Source: Hirudinaria manillensis
Taxonomy: Eukaryota; Annelida; Clitellata; Hirudinida; Hirudinidae
Length of the DNA: 64,000 nt
Assembly: GCA_034509925.1 (NCBI GenBank)
Contig: CM067527.1
Coordinates: 5,933,001-5,997,000, forward strand
Direction: 5' to 3'
Shown here piece by piece: positions 37,894-52,061 of the stretch. A model generated the notes under the pieces. That model saw only the letters and a list, made by a program, of their open reading frames with translations. It ran no database searches and was not told the origin of the DNA. The first letter of the stretch is position 1, and every line of letters starts with the position of its first letter. Both the position numbers and the translations under genes were made by a program.

Positions 37894-38462
37894 CAGCATC
37901 ATCATCATCATTATTTATGGCGACTTCCACATCAGCCTGTCGTAAATAAGGCATAAACTTTTTTTTGCTAAAAACCAACTCCTGTGCTTCCTTGTGTTCT
38001 GGGTTTTCCCAGGGAGGGAATTTTAGGTGCTTTTGTTATTTTTATTTTATTTATTATTATTTATTTTATTTTATTTATTAATATTTTTATTTTGTTTATT
38101 ATTATTATTATTATTTTATTTATATCCTCAAGTCTTTATACAAATAATTGATTGTACCCACCGAATGTTATTATTAATGCTTTTGACATTTTAATTGTTG
38201 TTAATCTTTTTAATTTTATTTTCTGATCGAAAGATGAGAACATTTCGAGTCAAAATAGAAAGAAAACATTCCACTTAATTTTCGGGACAATTAATTAATT
38301 GTTTATGTAAACAACATAAATAAACAACATAAGCTGTTGTATACACAACGTTGTAAACATACATTCCTAAGATTCAAGCAAAAATCAGTCAAATAAAGAT
38401 AAACACTTATTTTCACTTCATTCCAAATCAGATGAGGTAAAAGGCCGTTTGTCTCTTACATG

Positions 38463-38528
38463 AGGTCACGTGTCATCAACAGTCACGTGTCATCAACAGT
38501 CACGTGTCATCAACAGTCACACGTCATC
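38463..38528. repeat. 17-bp tandem repeat containing CACGTG
   Basis: Four copies of GTCACGTGTCATCAACA, the last degenerate (GTCACACGTCATCAA). Three keep the palindromic E-box core CACGTG. Confidence 0.9.
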
Positions 38529-38947
38529 AAATACAAACGTACAGTAAAGTACGATACAGAAGAACTTAAAATGTACAAACAAAACTTAAAAAGAGATTTT
38601 CATCGTCAATGTTTCTTTTTGTACGTCTGAGGTAAAAGATTTAAATGAAGTTCACAAATTCAGAAGTTAAAGTGGTTTACAGTTGAGGAGTTGAAACGTA
38701 ACAATGCCAGCTGGCAGGAAGTTCTAAGGCTTTGCAACGCGAAAAGTAATAAACTCTGGCATTTATCAGGATCAAATTGTATCTGCCAACTGCTCAACAC
38801 AATCCAGGATCGTGTCAAGAGATTATTCAAAACTGGGATGGGAACTTGTTATTAAGATTCGCATCATTCGCAAGGGATTCCGTGTTTGACATTTCCGAGC
38901 CGACAATTTTATTCTCGAGGTTCAACTTTTATTCCGACGAGCCATTC

Positions 38948-38966
38948 CTAATTATTATTATTATTA

Positions 38967-39001
<35 letters not shown>
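38948..39001. repeat. ATT microsatellite
   Basis: ATT units with one GTT interruption. Confidence 0.9.
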
Positions 39002-39002
<1 letters not shown>

Positions 39003-39175
39003 CTTGCTTTCAACTTTCTTAATGGACTTTCATTTCATTCCTCTGCGAGAAGTTTCTTCCATCCTTTGACCTTCAACGAGACTCAGGACGACCTCGTTGA
39101 AGGTCTCATTGTCCTTTAATCTGCTGCAACTGATGCTTACGGCCATCTTTATGGAGCCTTTCAAATTTTACCAAT

Positions 39176-39299
<124 letters not shown>

Positions 39300-40035
39300 G
39301 CGTCTGTTTTTTTTTTTCAGTTCTAAAAAACCATCGAGACCTTTCCTGGTCTGTTATCTTCTTACTGAGTTCATTCAAATGTTTCGAATAGGCAGCAAAT
39401 TATGTGTGGATTATGATGTTTATATTTTCCATTCTGTCACCAATAGTTTCAGTTTTTGAATTTGCAATGGTTACTGAGCCCTGGACTGACTAAGTAATTT
39501 ACTCAACCAATGTTATTAGTACTATGCTATATAATATATAATATTTTATTAATATTATATAATTTATTATTATTATTATTGTTATTATTGTTATTGTGAA
39601 TATTATTGCAATCATCATTACCATCATCGTGTTGTCACGCATTTCTTCGGTCGTGGGCAGAAATTAGATTTTCCGAGGCGCGTATGAATCCATAGAGGCG
39701 TGGCCAACTTGAAAATATAAATAGATCTTCAATCTATTAATAGAAATATCACGTGATCAATTGATCGAGACTTCCGCTTTTTACACGTCGGCCGAACTGA
39801 TTGAAAATTAATTTTGTGCTTTTATTGAATTTATTTATTAATTACGATAAATTATAGTGAAATTAATTGCAATAAAGTATGTGAATGTTTATGATTTAAT
39901 ATAATTTAATACATTAGAAATATTATTCATGAATATTCAAAATAAATTCTGAATTTTGTCATTTCTTCATGCTTGAGTTCCGCGGAGTGAAAGGCAAAAA
40001 CCGTGGAAACCATTTTTATTGTTACCATCTTGTCG

Positions 40036-40037
<2 letters not shown>

Positions 40038-40079
<42 letters not shown>

Positions 40080-40083
40080 GTTG

Positions 40084-40137
<54 letters not shown>
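40038..40137. repeat. ATT/GTT microsatellite
   Basis: Two ATT blocks separated by a short GTT block. Confidence 0.9.
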
Positions 40138-40138
<1 letters not shown>

Positions 40139-41176
40139 TTTTGTTATTATTAATGTTATTTTAATTATTGTATTTGTAGTATGTAGTATTATTATTATTA
40201 ATATTATATTGTTATTGTTGAAGTTGTTGATGTGAAATTTGTTTTTCAAATTTCTAACGAAAATAAATAAAAACGTAAAACAGAACTTCTTCGGAAACGA
40301 GAAACAAATTCCGAACAAGAAACCTTTTCGTCTTTCCACGAGTGGGTGGAAATTTGAGATTTTTGGGAGTTTCCAGGAGGAGGGAGTTTATTCCATGTAC
40401 GTGAATGGATGGGGATGCACCAGGATGCACCAGGGGTGTCGAGGGTGGAGAATGGAAGTTCGAGTGGTTTTTTTTTTTGCGAAGTGAATGTCTGAGAAGC
40501 TGCAATCGAATGGTTGGAGAAAGTGAGAGGTTTTTTTTTATTTTAATTTTTTATTTGAATAATTTTCCTTGTCTGTGTCAATTATTACGCAATTGCCGTC
40601 GTATGACGTGAGTCATGAAGTCATATTAACAAGTCGTCAAATAAGTGGCAAGAAATAGAACTTGTAAAAACACAATGAAATTCATTTGATTTTTCAAAAA
40701 AACTTTAAACAAAATATGATAATAAAATAGGATGGACGGATGAATGGACGGATGAATGGACGACGGACTGACGGAAGGATGGATTCCTCTTTAAACGGAA
40801 ACGTTTCCAGAGAGAAACAGATTTTTATCGGACTTTTCACTTTTTTTTTCCATTTAATTCCTCAAAATCAAAGAATTTCTCATTAGCTTAATGGCGTCGG
40901 GTCTACGATGCAGTTGATGTTGATGGCGACGATGACGACGACGATGACGCTGATGATGATGACTATGATGATGGGCCTTGAAGATATTTTCTTCATTTTT
41001 TTTATTAACCACAACGACAACAACAACAACAATAATAATAATAAATTTTGTTGTTGCTTTTTTTTTGTTTTTTTAAAACTTTTCTTTTGTTTTTGTTTGT
41101 TTTTTTTGTCTGCCTGAGATCTCTGGATGAGACTTGGCTTGCTGACCGGTCGTGTACGACTGAGATAGAGTTTGAA

Positions 41177-41281
<105 letters not shown>

Positions 41282-42704
41282 TGCTTTAAAACAAAACAAT
41301 AGCACGTCACTTTGCAATTTTAATTCATAGCAATAAATGTTTTTGTGTTTGCCGTGGCAAAACATGCGACTAAATAATTGCGCAACAAAATTTGAAAAAC
41401 GCAAACAGCTAAAATTCCAAATCACCGGTCATAAAATTATTTCCAATATTTGAATGATCAATTCCGTCCAGCTTGGGCCCAGAGGTGTCGTGTTCAAAAC
41501 CCGTTAAAAGCCACTAAGCAAACGTCCCAAAAGAAAAGTCTCGATTCATCTAGCGCCACATGAAAGCATTTTAAAGCTGTGAACCATTTATATTATCCTT
41601 TTTCTCAAGGGAGAAATTACGAAATCGATTGCGCTACATAAATTGGGTGAGTAGGTTTTGAGTGGTTCCATGGGGCGCTATATAAATCTCGAACAATATC
41701 TTTAAATAATTCGTTTTATCGGAGAAAGGCCTAAAAAATTTGGCCGTAAATTTTTCTAAAAGAACCAGGAGAAATTAAAAATAGAGAAGTTTGTTTGTCG
41801 AGATAAAATGAATTTCAGTTTAAAGTATTTTAAAATATAATCTTGAAATACTTGTAGTAGTTGTTGTTTTTGTTGAATATGAAAATTTGTAATTTCCTTT
41901 GTTAGTTATAAATAATAATTTATAAATAATAATTATCATTTCTTTCCTGATGAAGTCAGCGTATGTAACGATAAAATTAATAACATATTGGAGATTTTAA
42001 TTAAGTATTTTAAAATGACTAAATTGAATAAATATTCTTTAGATGTAATTAATTTAGCGGCAATTGTTATAAAATCATAACATGAAATAACTGAAACAAA
42101 TTCCTGTTGATTTTTATTTTATTTGATTTTTTATTTTTATTTTTTTAAACTCAATTTGCAACGATGCATTCGAGGCTCCTGGGTCGTTGAGATTCGTTTG
42201 GATGCGCGCCAAAAGAATTTCTCGTCTGCTTTTATCAAGCTATCCGGTTCAATACCATTTGTAGATAACCGGAGATGATGATGACGATGATGACGATGCC
42301 GATGACGACGACAATGATGATGATGATGATGATGACACCTATAATGATGGCGCTGCTTTCGATGCCAGTAGTGAAAATGATGATAGCACCTGGAATGCCT
42401 TTGATCCCGGAAGGAAATGTTTGGTTTTTAAAATGACTTTTTATTGCTTGTATTACAGAAAATATTTTTTTATTCTTTTATTAAAAGATAAATTAAATTT
42501 TAACAGAATTTATGATTATTTTAATAAATCTCCTGTTAAATCTCATAAAATGGAGAAATAGTATTTTTGAAATGATAAATGTTAATTAATTAAATCCGTT
42601 TTTAATATTAAAATTTATAATAAGTCATTTAATTAACATAATTAAAAATGTGCTTCAATACTGTAAAACCTTATTATTTGTTTAAGTTTACATTGGTATT
42701 TTTA

Positions 42705-42738
<34 letters not shown>

Positions 42739-43397
42739 TGTATTTGTGTTTATATTTATATTTCTGTTTACATTAACTATTTTGTTTAATTTCAATAAAA
42801 ACAGATTTTAATCAAAAATCAAGTTAAAGCTTAGAAATGTACCTTACAAACAGAAATCGAAACAAAATTGAATTTTCCGTGATGCATTGCAAGTCGAGTT
42901 TAAAACGTGAAAAATGAATTGATGGAAATTAATTTAAAATTCAATAAAAAGGATTTAAAAATTAAATCTTAAATAATTGAATCGCAAACTTCGAAATGTA
43001 ATAAATATATATTATATTTTAAACAGATAAGACGTTCCTAATACCTTAACTGCAACAACAACAACAACAACAACAACAATATTATTCCCATTATTATTAA
43101 TAGTAATTAAATTAATAACAATAATAACGGTAATTATAATAATTTGTTAGTGTGATATTAATAATAATATGTTAACCTTTTTAATTCTTGAAACGAATAG
43201 ATTTGAAATTATAAGTTTAATAATGAAAATTCGATGCAAAATGTTTTCAATTTTGAATTCATTTTTAAAATAAACGCAAAAAAGAAAAACCATTGGTAAA
43301 CTTGTTTGCAAACACCTGGATTGAATTAACAGGTGTCGAGTGGATGAATGATCTGATGGATGGAGTTGTTGACGTCAGTCTATTCATCACTTCAGTT

Positions 43398-43466
43398 ATC
43401 CGTCCCTTTATCCATCCATCCATCCATTTATCCATCCATCCGTCTGTCCGTCTATCCATCCATCCC
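43398..43466. repeat. ATCC-type degenerate microsatellite
   Basis: Imperfect ATCC/GTCC units. Confidence 0.8.
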
Positions 43467-44307
43467 TGCATCTGCCCGTTCGTCGCAATTATTATCAATA
43501 TTGGTAGCAATTATTTTAAAATTAGTTGTTAACGATGAATATTGTTAAATAATTTTTCAATTAATTACATTAGATCCATAACAAACGTCACGTATACATC
43601 GATGGCAGCTTCCTAAGTTTGGCGCCAAAGGTCAGCTCAAAATTAGAGCAGACGAAATGGAGTCGCTAAGTTTATGTTACCCCGTCGCGAACTTTGACAC
43701 GCGGAAAGCGATTGCCCCATGAACTTTGAACTGAACGAAATGGAATTGGCCCTATGCCATTTCGTGGGCCTTAATTGAAATCAATGCAACTTTATTATTA
43801 TTTTTGTGTTTATTATTATCATCATCATCATTAATAATAATAATAATAATAACATTAGAATTAATGTATTAATATCAATCCTACCACTAATAATAATAAT
43901 AATAATAATACAATCATCCAAAAAACTTATTGAATACAAGACAACAACAACAACAGACGCACAATGACATTTAGCGAGTCATCCAAGCGTCAAATTGGAG
44001 TGTTACCAATAATCAGTGGAGCGTGTCTGATCCGTTGATCCGTGGTACCCCCCCCTCCAATGCTGTTGACGACTGCCTTCGGTTATTCGGTTTACTATTG
44101 GTTGTTTGGAATGGATCAAGTTTTTGAAATCTCTCCATTTCTGGAATGTTTACATTTGGTTGATCGTCGTTTCCATAGAAACATTTTCTGAACGACCTCG
44201 GTGATGATGCTGATGGTAAATAATAATAATAACAATAAAAGATTCTGAATATTAACTAAACTTAATTAATTAATTATTTAGTTAATTAATTAATGTCAGG
44301 GATCCAA

Positions 44308-44579
<272 letters not shown>

Positions 44580-44900
44580 GCGATGATGATGCTGATTATG
44601 ATGATAATGAAGATATCCAAAAAAAGGAAATTACGCTCCTTAAATTCTTTCTCATGCAGTGAAACTAATAATTTCATAATAAGATTTCTTCTCGACAGAT
44701 GGCTGAGCCAACCTAACTGGCTTACCCTGGTCGTCGTCGTCGTTGTCATCCTCATCATCAGCAACAAAAACAACATCATCATCGTCATCATTAAAACATT
44801 CACCACCACCAACAGCAACAACAACAATATCATAGTCTTCTGAATCGTAATCCTTTTAATCTGTTGGACTGAGGTCCAATTCTTCACCGACTCCATCGAT

Positions 44901-45155
44901 ATGGAGAACCAGACAGACAAACAACTACATCAACAGGAGCAGCAACAACAGCAGCAACAGCAACAGCAACAAAGAAGTAAACCTGATCTTTTCCAAATAC
45001 ATCAACAAGACCAACAACAACAGTTCAAAGTCGTACCGAGGCTCAAGTTGAACAGCAAATCATCGAGCCATGACGAGGACAAAAGAAGATCCAGTTTTAG
45101 GTTTGGTTTAGCATCGTCATCATCATTATCGTCATCGTCGTCATCATCACTATAG
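44901..45155 (+). CDS. Hypothetical polyglutamine ORF
   Basis: An 84-codon frame from an ATG. It starts MENQTDKQLHQQEQ and has a Gln run coded by mixed CAA and CAG, then a less repetitive part (FKVVPRLKLNSKSSSHDEDK) and a serine run over a TCA/TCG microsatellite. The middle part could be real coding sequence, but there are no convincing splice sites and no family match. Confidence 0.2.
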   Translation: MENQTDKQLHQQEQQQQQQQQQQQRSKPDLFQIHQQDQQQQFKVVPRLKLNSKSSSHDEDKRRSSFRFGLASSSSLSSSSSSSL

Positions 45156-45449
45156 CCATCGTCATCGTCGTCGTCGTCGTCATCACTATATTGTTCTATT
45201 CATTCTTCGAGACAGTGCTCGATTGCCTTGTGTCACTTAATGAAGAGGAGTTGAGTCTCACGATGAGCATTCCGAGCGCTTTCATCCCATCCTCCGCTTT
45301 ATCCTCACTTTCATCTTCTTCTTCGTCATCTTCTTCACCTTCATTGGCTTCATCAGGAGTTATGGACGGATGACGATTGCTTGGATATGTCGCATGTTCC
45401 TCTCTTCGATGGTTTTTTTTATGGCGAAGCTGAAGACGATGACAATAAA

Positions 45450-45481
<32 letters not shown>

Positions 45482-47057
45482 CGATGACGATGACGATGGC
45501 GATGACGATGATGATGATGATGATGAGGACGGTCATGATAACGATAACAATTATGATGACGACGACAACGACGATTTCAGTTGGTTCCAGTTGGTTTCTC
45601 TGCTTCATTTTTTTCTTATTTTCCCGTTTCTGATTTTTTTTTTCGGCGTTCCCTTCTTGTCGTCTTTCGTGATGATTTAGAACTGAAAGGGTGCGACTTG
45701 GAGATGTTTATTGGTGCTGAACGGAAGAATGGATTCTCCAGGATAGTGACTATTTGTGCTTGTGATTGAACGGACAGACTGGCGGATGGATGGATGGACG
45801 GTAGTTAGCAGCAGACGAATGAGTAGGAGGGGTGGTTTTGAGGGACCCGGTGATTAGACGAGCGAAAAGCTAGTTTGATATTTTGACAGGGTGTATTACG
45901 AAGGGATATTAATGAGTAGATTAGCATTCGTTGGGTTCTTTTTGTTGGTTGGTGGGACGATGGAGAAGGTGGCAGTTGATAAAACAAAACTTGCAACGAT
46001 GACGACGACGATGACGATGGTGAAATGACGATGAATGTACCTCAAGTATCTAAGTTCATCGTGGGTCGTAATGACCTTGAAACACGAATCTTCAGTTTGT
46101 TTATGAAAAAATATATTTTCCTGAGATTTTTCAGATTGAAAAACAAGATTAAACAGGAAAGAAGACTTCGTATCTTGATTCACTTTCGTTGAACTTTTAC
46201 TGATATTTTATTTTATTAATAAATAAAAATATTTTCATTTAATATTCCTTTTCAGCGGAGTTGAAATTAAAAACCACAAAATCCATCGTCAGCTGAGAAC
46301 CTTGAATCTTAAAGAATGTCTCCATCGAGTGGAATTTTGGGGGGATGGATGGATGGGTGGGTGGGTGGGTGCAATGGGGTGACCTTTATGTACGTTGGAT
46401 GGCTGGATGTTTTTGGGAGGTTGTATGAACGATATTGAAATGGATCGAGATTGCCAGGAAATTAAGACCGATTGATATTGATTAATTTAGTAGAAAATTT
46501 ATTCCTATTTGTACGGACACGTGTCCTTGGAAATATTTTTTTTGTTGAATTGAGCGCTACATAAGTGGATCAACGTCGCAGAAAGAACCGGTTCCATCCA
46601 ATCCGTCAGACTGAGTCATCAGTTCGGTAATTAGAATCCAAGTCGGACAAATTTGGGGGAATGCATCACACTTTGCAAGGTTTAGGGTCGTCTTGGTCTC
46701 GCAACGAAGAGCGTTTTGGTAATGTGTGGCTGTTTGTTGCAACTAAACACTGAATAATCTGAATATTGAATATTAAACTGAAAATAAAGTCAACGTGAAG
46801 AAGGATTAATTTGAAATGTGAGTTCAAACTCCGACTACATCGTCAGAGATATAAATTCACATCGCAGGTTGGCAACTTCAGATTCAGATTTACATCCGAA
46901 CAATGGATATTCGTTGACATTCGGATTTTAAATCCCAGTTTTCATCGCTTTGCATCAACCAAACCTGACAAGACCGTGTAAACAAAAAACCGAGTTCATA
47001 AAATCGCTCGAGAACATCACGATCTCTCCAACAATTTCAGAGGAAGGAATATAATAG

Positions 47058-47130
47058 GGGATGGACGGATGGATGGAGGGATGGATGGAGGGATGGATGG
47101 ATGAATGGACGGATGGATGAATGGATGGAG
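47058..47130. repeat. GGAT-type degenerate microsatellite
   Basis: GGATG/GAGG units, imperfect. Confidence 0.8.
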
Positions 47131-47507
47131 GAACAAATGGTTGGACAAAAGGACGGATGATCAGACACTCGACAAACATGGCGCTTCGGGAGAAGGAAAA
47201 TAAGGACGAGAATAATGCAAAAAAGAAAAATAAAATAAAAAGTCGTTAATAACAAAAAGATTTTATTGCAAAAGATTTTATTACAAGTTAAGTGCTCAGG
47301 TTTTAAAATAATTTATTTGAATAATTTAAAATTTACTTAAAAATGGAGAAAGTTTATAATTTAAGAAAGCTTTCGAAAAGTGAAAGCCAAGCGATTGGTT
47401 GATTGAATTTCGGATGAGAAAACCTTTAAAAAATGTCATTAACCAATTGGAGATCATGTTTTTAGCAAGGATGACGATAATATGATGGCGATGCTGATGA
47501 TGACGAC

Positions 47508-47623
47508 GATGATGTGGTTGCTTAAATGTCATGATGACGATGGTGGAGGGGCTGGTGATGATGACGATGATGTGGTTGCTTAAATGTCATGATGACGATG
47601 GTGGAGGGGCTGGTGATGATGAT
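47508..47623. repeat. 58-bp direct duplication
   Basis: Two adjacent copies beginning GATGATGTGGTTGCTTAAAT, essentially identical, set in GAT-rich DNA. Confidence 0.9.
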
Positions 47624-48351
47624 GACGATGATGACATTATCAGTCATCAAGATTCGTTCCAAACAGCATACTTATTCCAGTCACCACAGTTTGACGTCAT
47701 CACAGAAAGTCATTATCATCAATTTCATCATCACCATCATCATCACCATCATGAACAATCACTACCATGAGAGTAAACAGGAATGAATTTGGGGGCTTCT
47801 GAACACTCGTCTGTTTGTGAAACTCTCGAATTTTCCAGAATTTCATCACTTTTTTGGAGCAAGAAAAAAAATACAATAAAAATTAACGTAATCATCACCA
47901 TCATCATCATCATCATCATCACTCGAAAGATGTTATCGTCATATCATCACCATCATCATCATTATAATCATTATCATCATCGTCATCATCATCATCATCA
48001 CTCACGAATTCAAAATATGAATCTTGATGAACCAAGTGTTCAATCATTGAATATCGATCTCCATCAGTAAATGACCATCGATTCGTCATCATTTCCTCAA
48101 ATATGGTGGACTGTCATCATCGTCACCATGCCAGGTTACTCGATCATCATCATCATCATAGCCATCGTCAGTATATTCTCGTTCATTTTTATAATAAATT
48201 TTTTATAAGATTTGTAATATGAAAAAAAAATAACTTTAAACATTAAAATTTAAGTAGAAATTAATTTATTTTAAATTTAAATTAACTTTTAAATCCTCAA
48301 AATTAATGGCCAGAAACAAAAATAAGAAAGAAAATGGCGTTTTGTTGGCAG

Positions 48352-48461
48352 AGCAGAAAATCAATGGAAGCGTCAAAGTTCCATCGCAGTTGGAAATCCC
48401 TGAGGATTTTTCAAAGTCGTCTGCCTCGTTCGGAAGCCTGAGGCGGGAGAATTGTAATGAG
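48352..48461 (+). CDS. Candidate internal exon, unknown disordered protein
   Basis: Acceptor TTTTGTTGGCAG and donor GAG|gtttgt bracket 110 bases that are open only in the frame QKINGSVKVPSQLEIPEDFS, then KSSASFGSLRRENCNE. Composition is hydrophilic and Ser-rich, typical of a disordered linker. Its start phase fits the candidate exon at 35484-35520. Not recognised. Confidence 0.35.
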
Positions 48462-49122
48462 GTTTGTGGAGGCGTTGGAAAAGATTTGTTTGCCCAGTTT
48501 ATTGACAAGTTAAAAACAATGTAATGCAATAATTATGGTAATAATAATACATAATTACAGTAATAATTATATGTAATTAGGTATACATAAATACAGTAAT
48601 AGCAATACGCAATTAGGCATACGTAATTACGGGGTAATACGTGCGTAATTGAACAAAGTCAAAGGAACATGTTAATTATAAATTATGATAACAAATTTTG
48701 GATGATGGAATAATTTTGCATTGATTTATTACCAATTTGCAGATCTTAACTGACTAAAAGGACGGTTCGTCATAGGCGTCATCGTCATAACCATCTCATC
48801 GTCATCATCATCTTCGTCATCATCACCTTCGTCATCATCATGTTTTCACAATCTTTCCACCGACTGTCAGCGAAATTCAGTTCCAGAAAATGTATTTATT
48901 TTGAATAAAATTTATTTTTTTTTTTGCGAATATTAAGTCTCTCGATTTCAATTTTGATTAAATTTTTAAAAGAGATTATTTTTAAATTTCGACCCGCATT
49001 TCTTTATGATACTCGGAGGTGATTTAGCCGCGCATCATCGTCTTCCCCCAAATCCTCATCATAATCATCATCATCATCGTCGTCATCATCGTCGTGGTCA
49101 TCGTCATCGTCATCGTCTCCAG

Positions 49123-49261
49123 GAATTGGTTGAGTTCCTCGATGAAGAAGTTGAGCAGGGGACGTTTGGGCGCCAACAGGAAGGTCCTCCAGAAGAAGTC
49201 GCACTCTGCCCCCGAGAGCGACTGCGTCACGGGCACCTGCTCCGGATGGTCACGTGACAAG
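49123..49261 (+). CDS. Candidate internal exon in a GC-rich island
   Basis: A 139-base GC-rich island in AT-rich DNA, with acceptor ATCGTCTCCAG and donor AAG|gtcggt (the same unusual donor as two Pka-R1 exons). The + frame reads NWLSSSMKKLSRGRLGANRK, then VLQKKSHSAPESD, a basic Ser-rich segment with very GC-rich third positions. The minus strand is also open (ECDFFWRTFLLAPKRPLLNF) with equally GC-rich third positions, so the strand is not certain. Confidence 0.4.
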
Positions 49262-50695
49262 GTCGGTATCATATCCCATTGGCCCTTTTGTCCTCTTGCA
49301 ACCTTCGCGTCGTGATGTTTGGTCATCGGTCGCTCGAATTATTAACTTATGATGACGAACATGACGTCGACGACGATGACGACGGTGACGACGACGACGA
49401 CGATGTGCCAGTCTCTGGCAGAATGAAACCGTTAATGCACGGAAGGTCGATAATCATTAACAGGAAATGAACTCCTTTTTGTTTATTTTCGACAGGTCAA
49501 TTAGGACCCGTCTGTAGATAAATGGAAGCATCAATATAACGTCATTGTAATTGTCATTTAAAATCAATCATTTTTTTTTGTTATTCTTTAAATAACGTAT
49601 TATAATTGTTATTATTATCATTATTATTATTATTATTATTATTTTACTATTATCATTGCATCATCATCATCATCGTCGTCGTCATAATCGTTACAGATGT
49701 TTTATTGTTTGAGTTTTGCAGGAAAACATTTTTTAAACTGACTTTTTAAAATAAGAAACACAAATCTTAAAAACTGGTTAATGCCAATAAATTCAACAAG
49801 TTTCGATGATGATGATGATCTTCTATGGCATCGTCCTGTAAACAAAAACAAGGAGGCATCCTCGGGCCTAATGAATATGCAAATTCATGGAATCGATCCG
49901 ACCAATCACGTATTCCCGCGGGCTTTCGAAGGAAAAACAGTTCTTGTCCTTCTGCATTCTTGGGTACTGTATGTTTCCTCCATCAGCAATCATTTCGAAA
50001 TAATTACTATTAATATATTATATAAATATAATTAAATATTTTAATTAAAATATGGATTCATTAATTAATTTGGTACTGTATTTAAAGTTTATTTGTGATG
50101 TTTTACTGATAAATAGATCTGCAATCCTTTTGGTTAATTTTAATAAGTTTTCTTTTTTATTTTTATAAAATATCTGAAATATTTATTTTTAAATGACGCA
50201 TTTTTGACCATAAATTGTTATTTTCGTAATTTGCCAAAAAATACTTAAAGAAATTAATCCTTGTTCAAATTGATTACATTTTTAAATCAATCGCTAGAGG
50301 CACATTGCATTTTGCATTCAATCGCCAGATGGTGGGGCAATATTTTTATTAAAATTATTATTTATTTATTTTGTTAATATCGAACTATTGAATTAAAAAC
50401 ATTTCTATGATTATTTTAAAATTATTTCATAATAAACCGACTAAAACTACTAAAATGGAACTTCTGACGAGGAAATGCAATCATTTAAAATGTTTTTCAA
50501 TAAAATATCAAAATTATTACCCACATAATAACATAATAATTTTGCCTTGGGATTATTCAGTTAATTTACATTTATTTTGAATCGTCATGGCAAATATTTA
50601 CGAAATCATCTGCTCGCTATTTATAAATGATGAGCACTTCTGTGGCCACTTGAGCATGGAGATACGAAGGGTGGCCAAACGATTTCTCAACTCGA

Positions 50696-50810
50696 GTGAG
50701 TGAGTCAGTGGGTGGTTGAGTGAGTAGGTGTGTGTGTGTGTGTGTGGGGGTGGGTGAGTGAGTAGGTGCGTGGGTGTACGAGTGAGTGAGCGAGCGAGTT
50801 AGTGAGTGAT
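50696..50810. repeat. GAGT/GT-rich simple repeat
   Basis: Degenerate GAGT and GGTG units around a short GT run. Confidence 0.8.
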
Positions 50811-51972
50811 ATGTAATGTTCTCCCATCTAAAACACGTCTGTTGTTATGGAATGCAGAGATTTCAATAAGCGATAAAGATCCATCAACATCATCGAAAAT
50901 ACAAAGATCTTCAAAACAAGGAATAACATCCAAGTAATGGCATTTACACGGACACCTTAACATTCACAGAACCACGTGTTGAATGATGATATTATTTAAT
51001 AATCTTCATCTTAACAGTCATGAACATAATTAACCTTTTGTAATATTAACACCAATAGCATCGACATTATTAATATCATTATGAATAAAATTGAATGTTA
51101 TTGTTAATCGTATAATATTTATTATAATATTATTAAGGTTGTTATTAATTTCTTATTATTCATTAATAATATTAGTGTTATGTTCGTTACTCATTTGAGT
51201 GTACAAATGAATGTACAATTGATTGATGAGGTCAAGAATGCATGGATTGAGAGTTGCATGGCGTGATAGATGGACGGACGGATGGATGGGGTGGGCAGGT
51301 GGATGGATGGACTGATGGGCAGTCCCTAAATGAATCGATGGAGACATGCAGACCTCCAGGAAGTAAAGAAGGAAGGACATCCCTTTCGAGGTCTGGAAAA
51401 GTAATCTTCAATCTTTCAAGTGTTGCCGCCTACAAAGACGATGGCAAACGAAAGATGGTGATGCTGAGGTGAGAGGAGGCAGTCATGGATACGGAAGCAG
51501 AGGAACAATTACTTGACGTATAAAGTGTTGAGAATGACGTTATTAAAAATAAATATTATAATTTAATAATTATAAATAAACATTTCTTTCACTAGAAGTG
51601 GGTGAGTGTTATTATGATAATCATTATCATCTTAATCATGATTCTAAATCAGTCAAGTAAATAACATTACGCCTGTACAAACTTCTCCATCTAAATCCTG
51701 GATCTCTTAAGGAGAGATAATAAATTCCGGGAGAGAGAGGGGGAGAGAGAGATGATGATGATGATGATGATGTTTATAGGACGAGCACTTGCATGGCGAA
51801 GATGAGGACGACGATGATAGCTCTGTATGAGTAGCACGTTGTTGTTGTTGTTGTTGATTGTCGGTTGTTGTGGCTGTTGCTGCTTAACTTGGACTTTCAT
51901 TTCGTAATGTTGTCGTTCAGAAGTAACTGCGAAAGGTTGGATCACGTGACCAAGTGAAAATTATTTATCAGT

Positions 51973-51973
<1 letters not shown>

Positions 51974-52060
<87 letters not shown>

Positions 52061-52061
52061 G
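51974..52061. repeat. AAT microsatellite, about 29 units
   Basis: Uninterrupted AAT units. Confidence 0.95.

Noticed and set aside
41462..41520. Possible tRNA-derived SINE (GTTCAAAAC box)
   Set aside because: A single degenerate box with no A box, tail or duplication visible.
42251..42420. Acidic stretch ending DGAAFDASSENDDSTWNAFD as a possible exon
   Set aside because: An acceptor-like site is present, but there is no donor after it and most of it is GAT/GAC repeat. The non-repeat part is too short to judge.
43265..43548. ORFs rich in IHPS
   Set aside because: Degenerate ATCC microsatellite translation, no other support.
46557..46742. 61-codon minus-strand ORF
   Set aside because: It has no ATG start, no splice sites and no recognisable motif.
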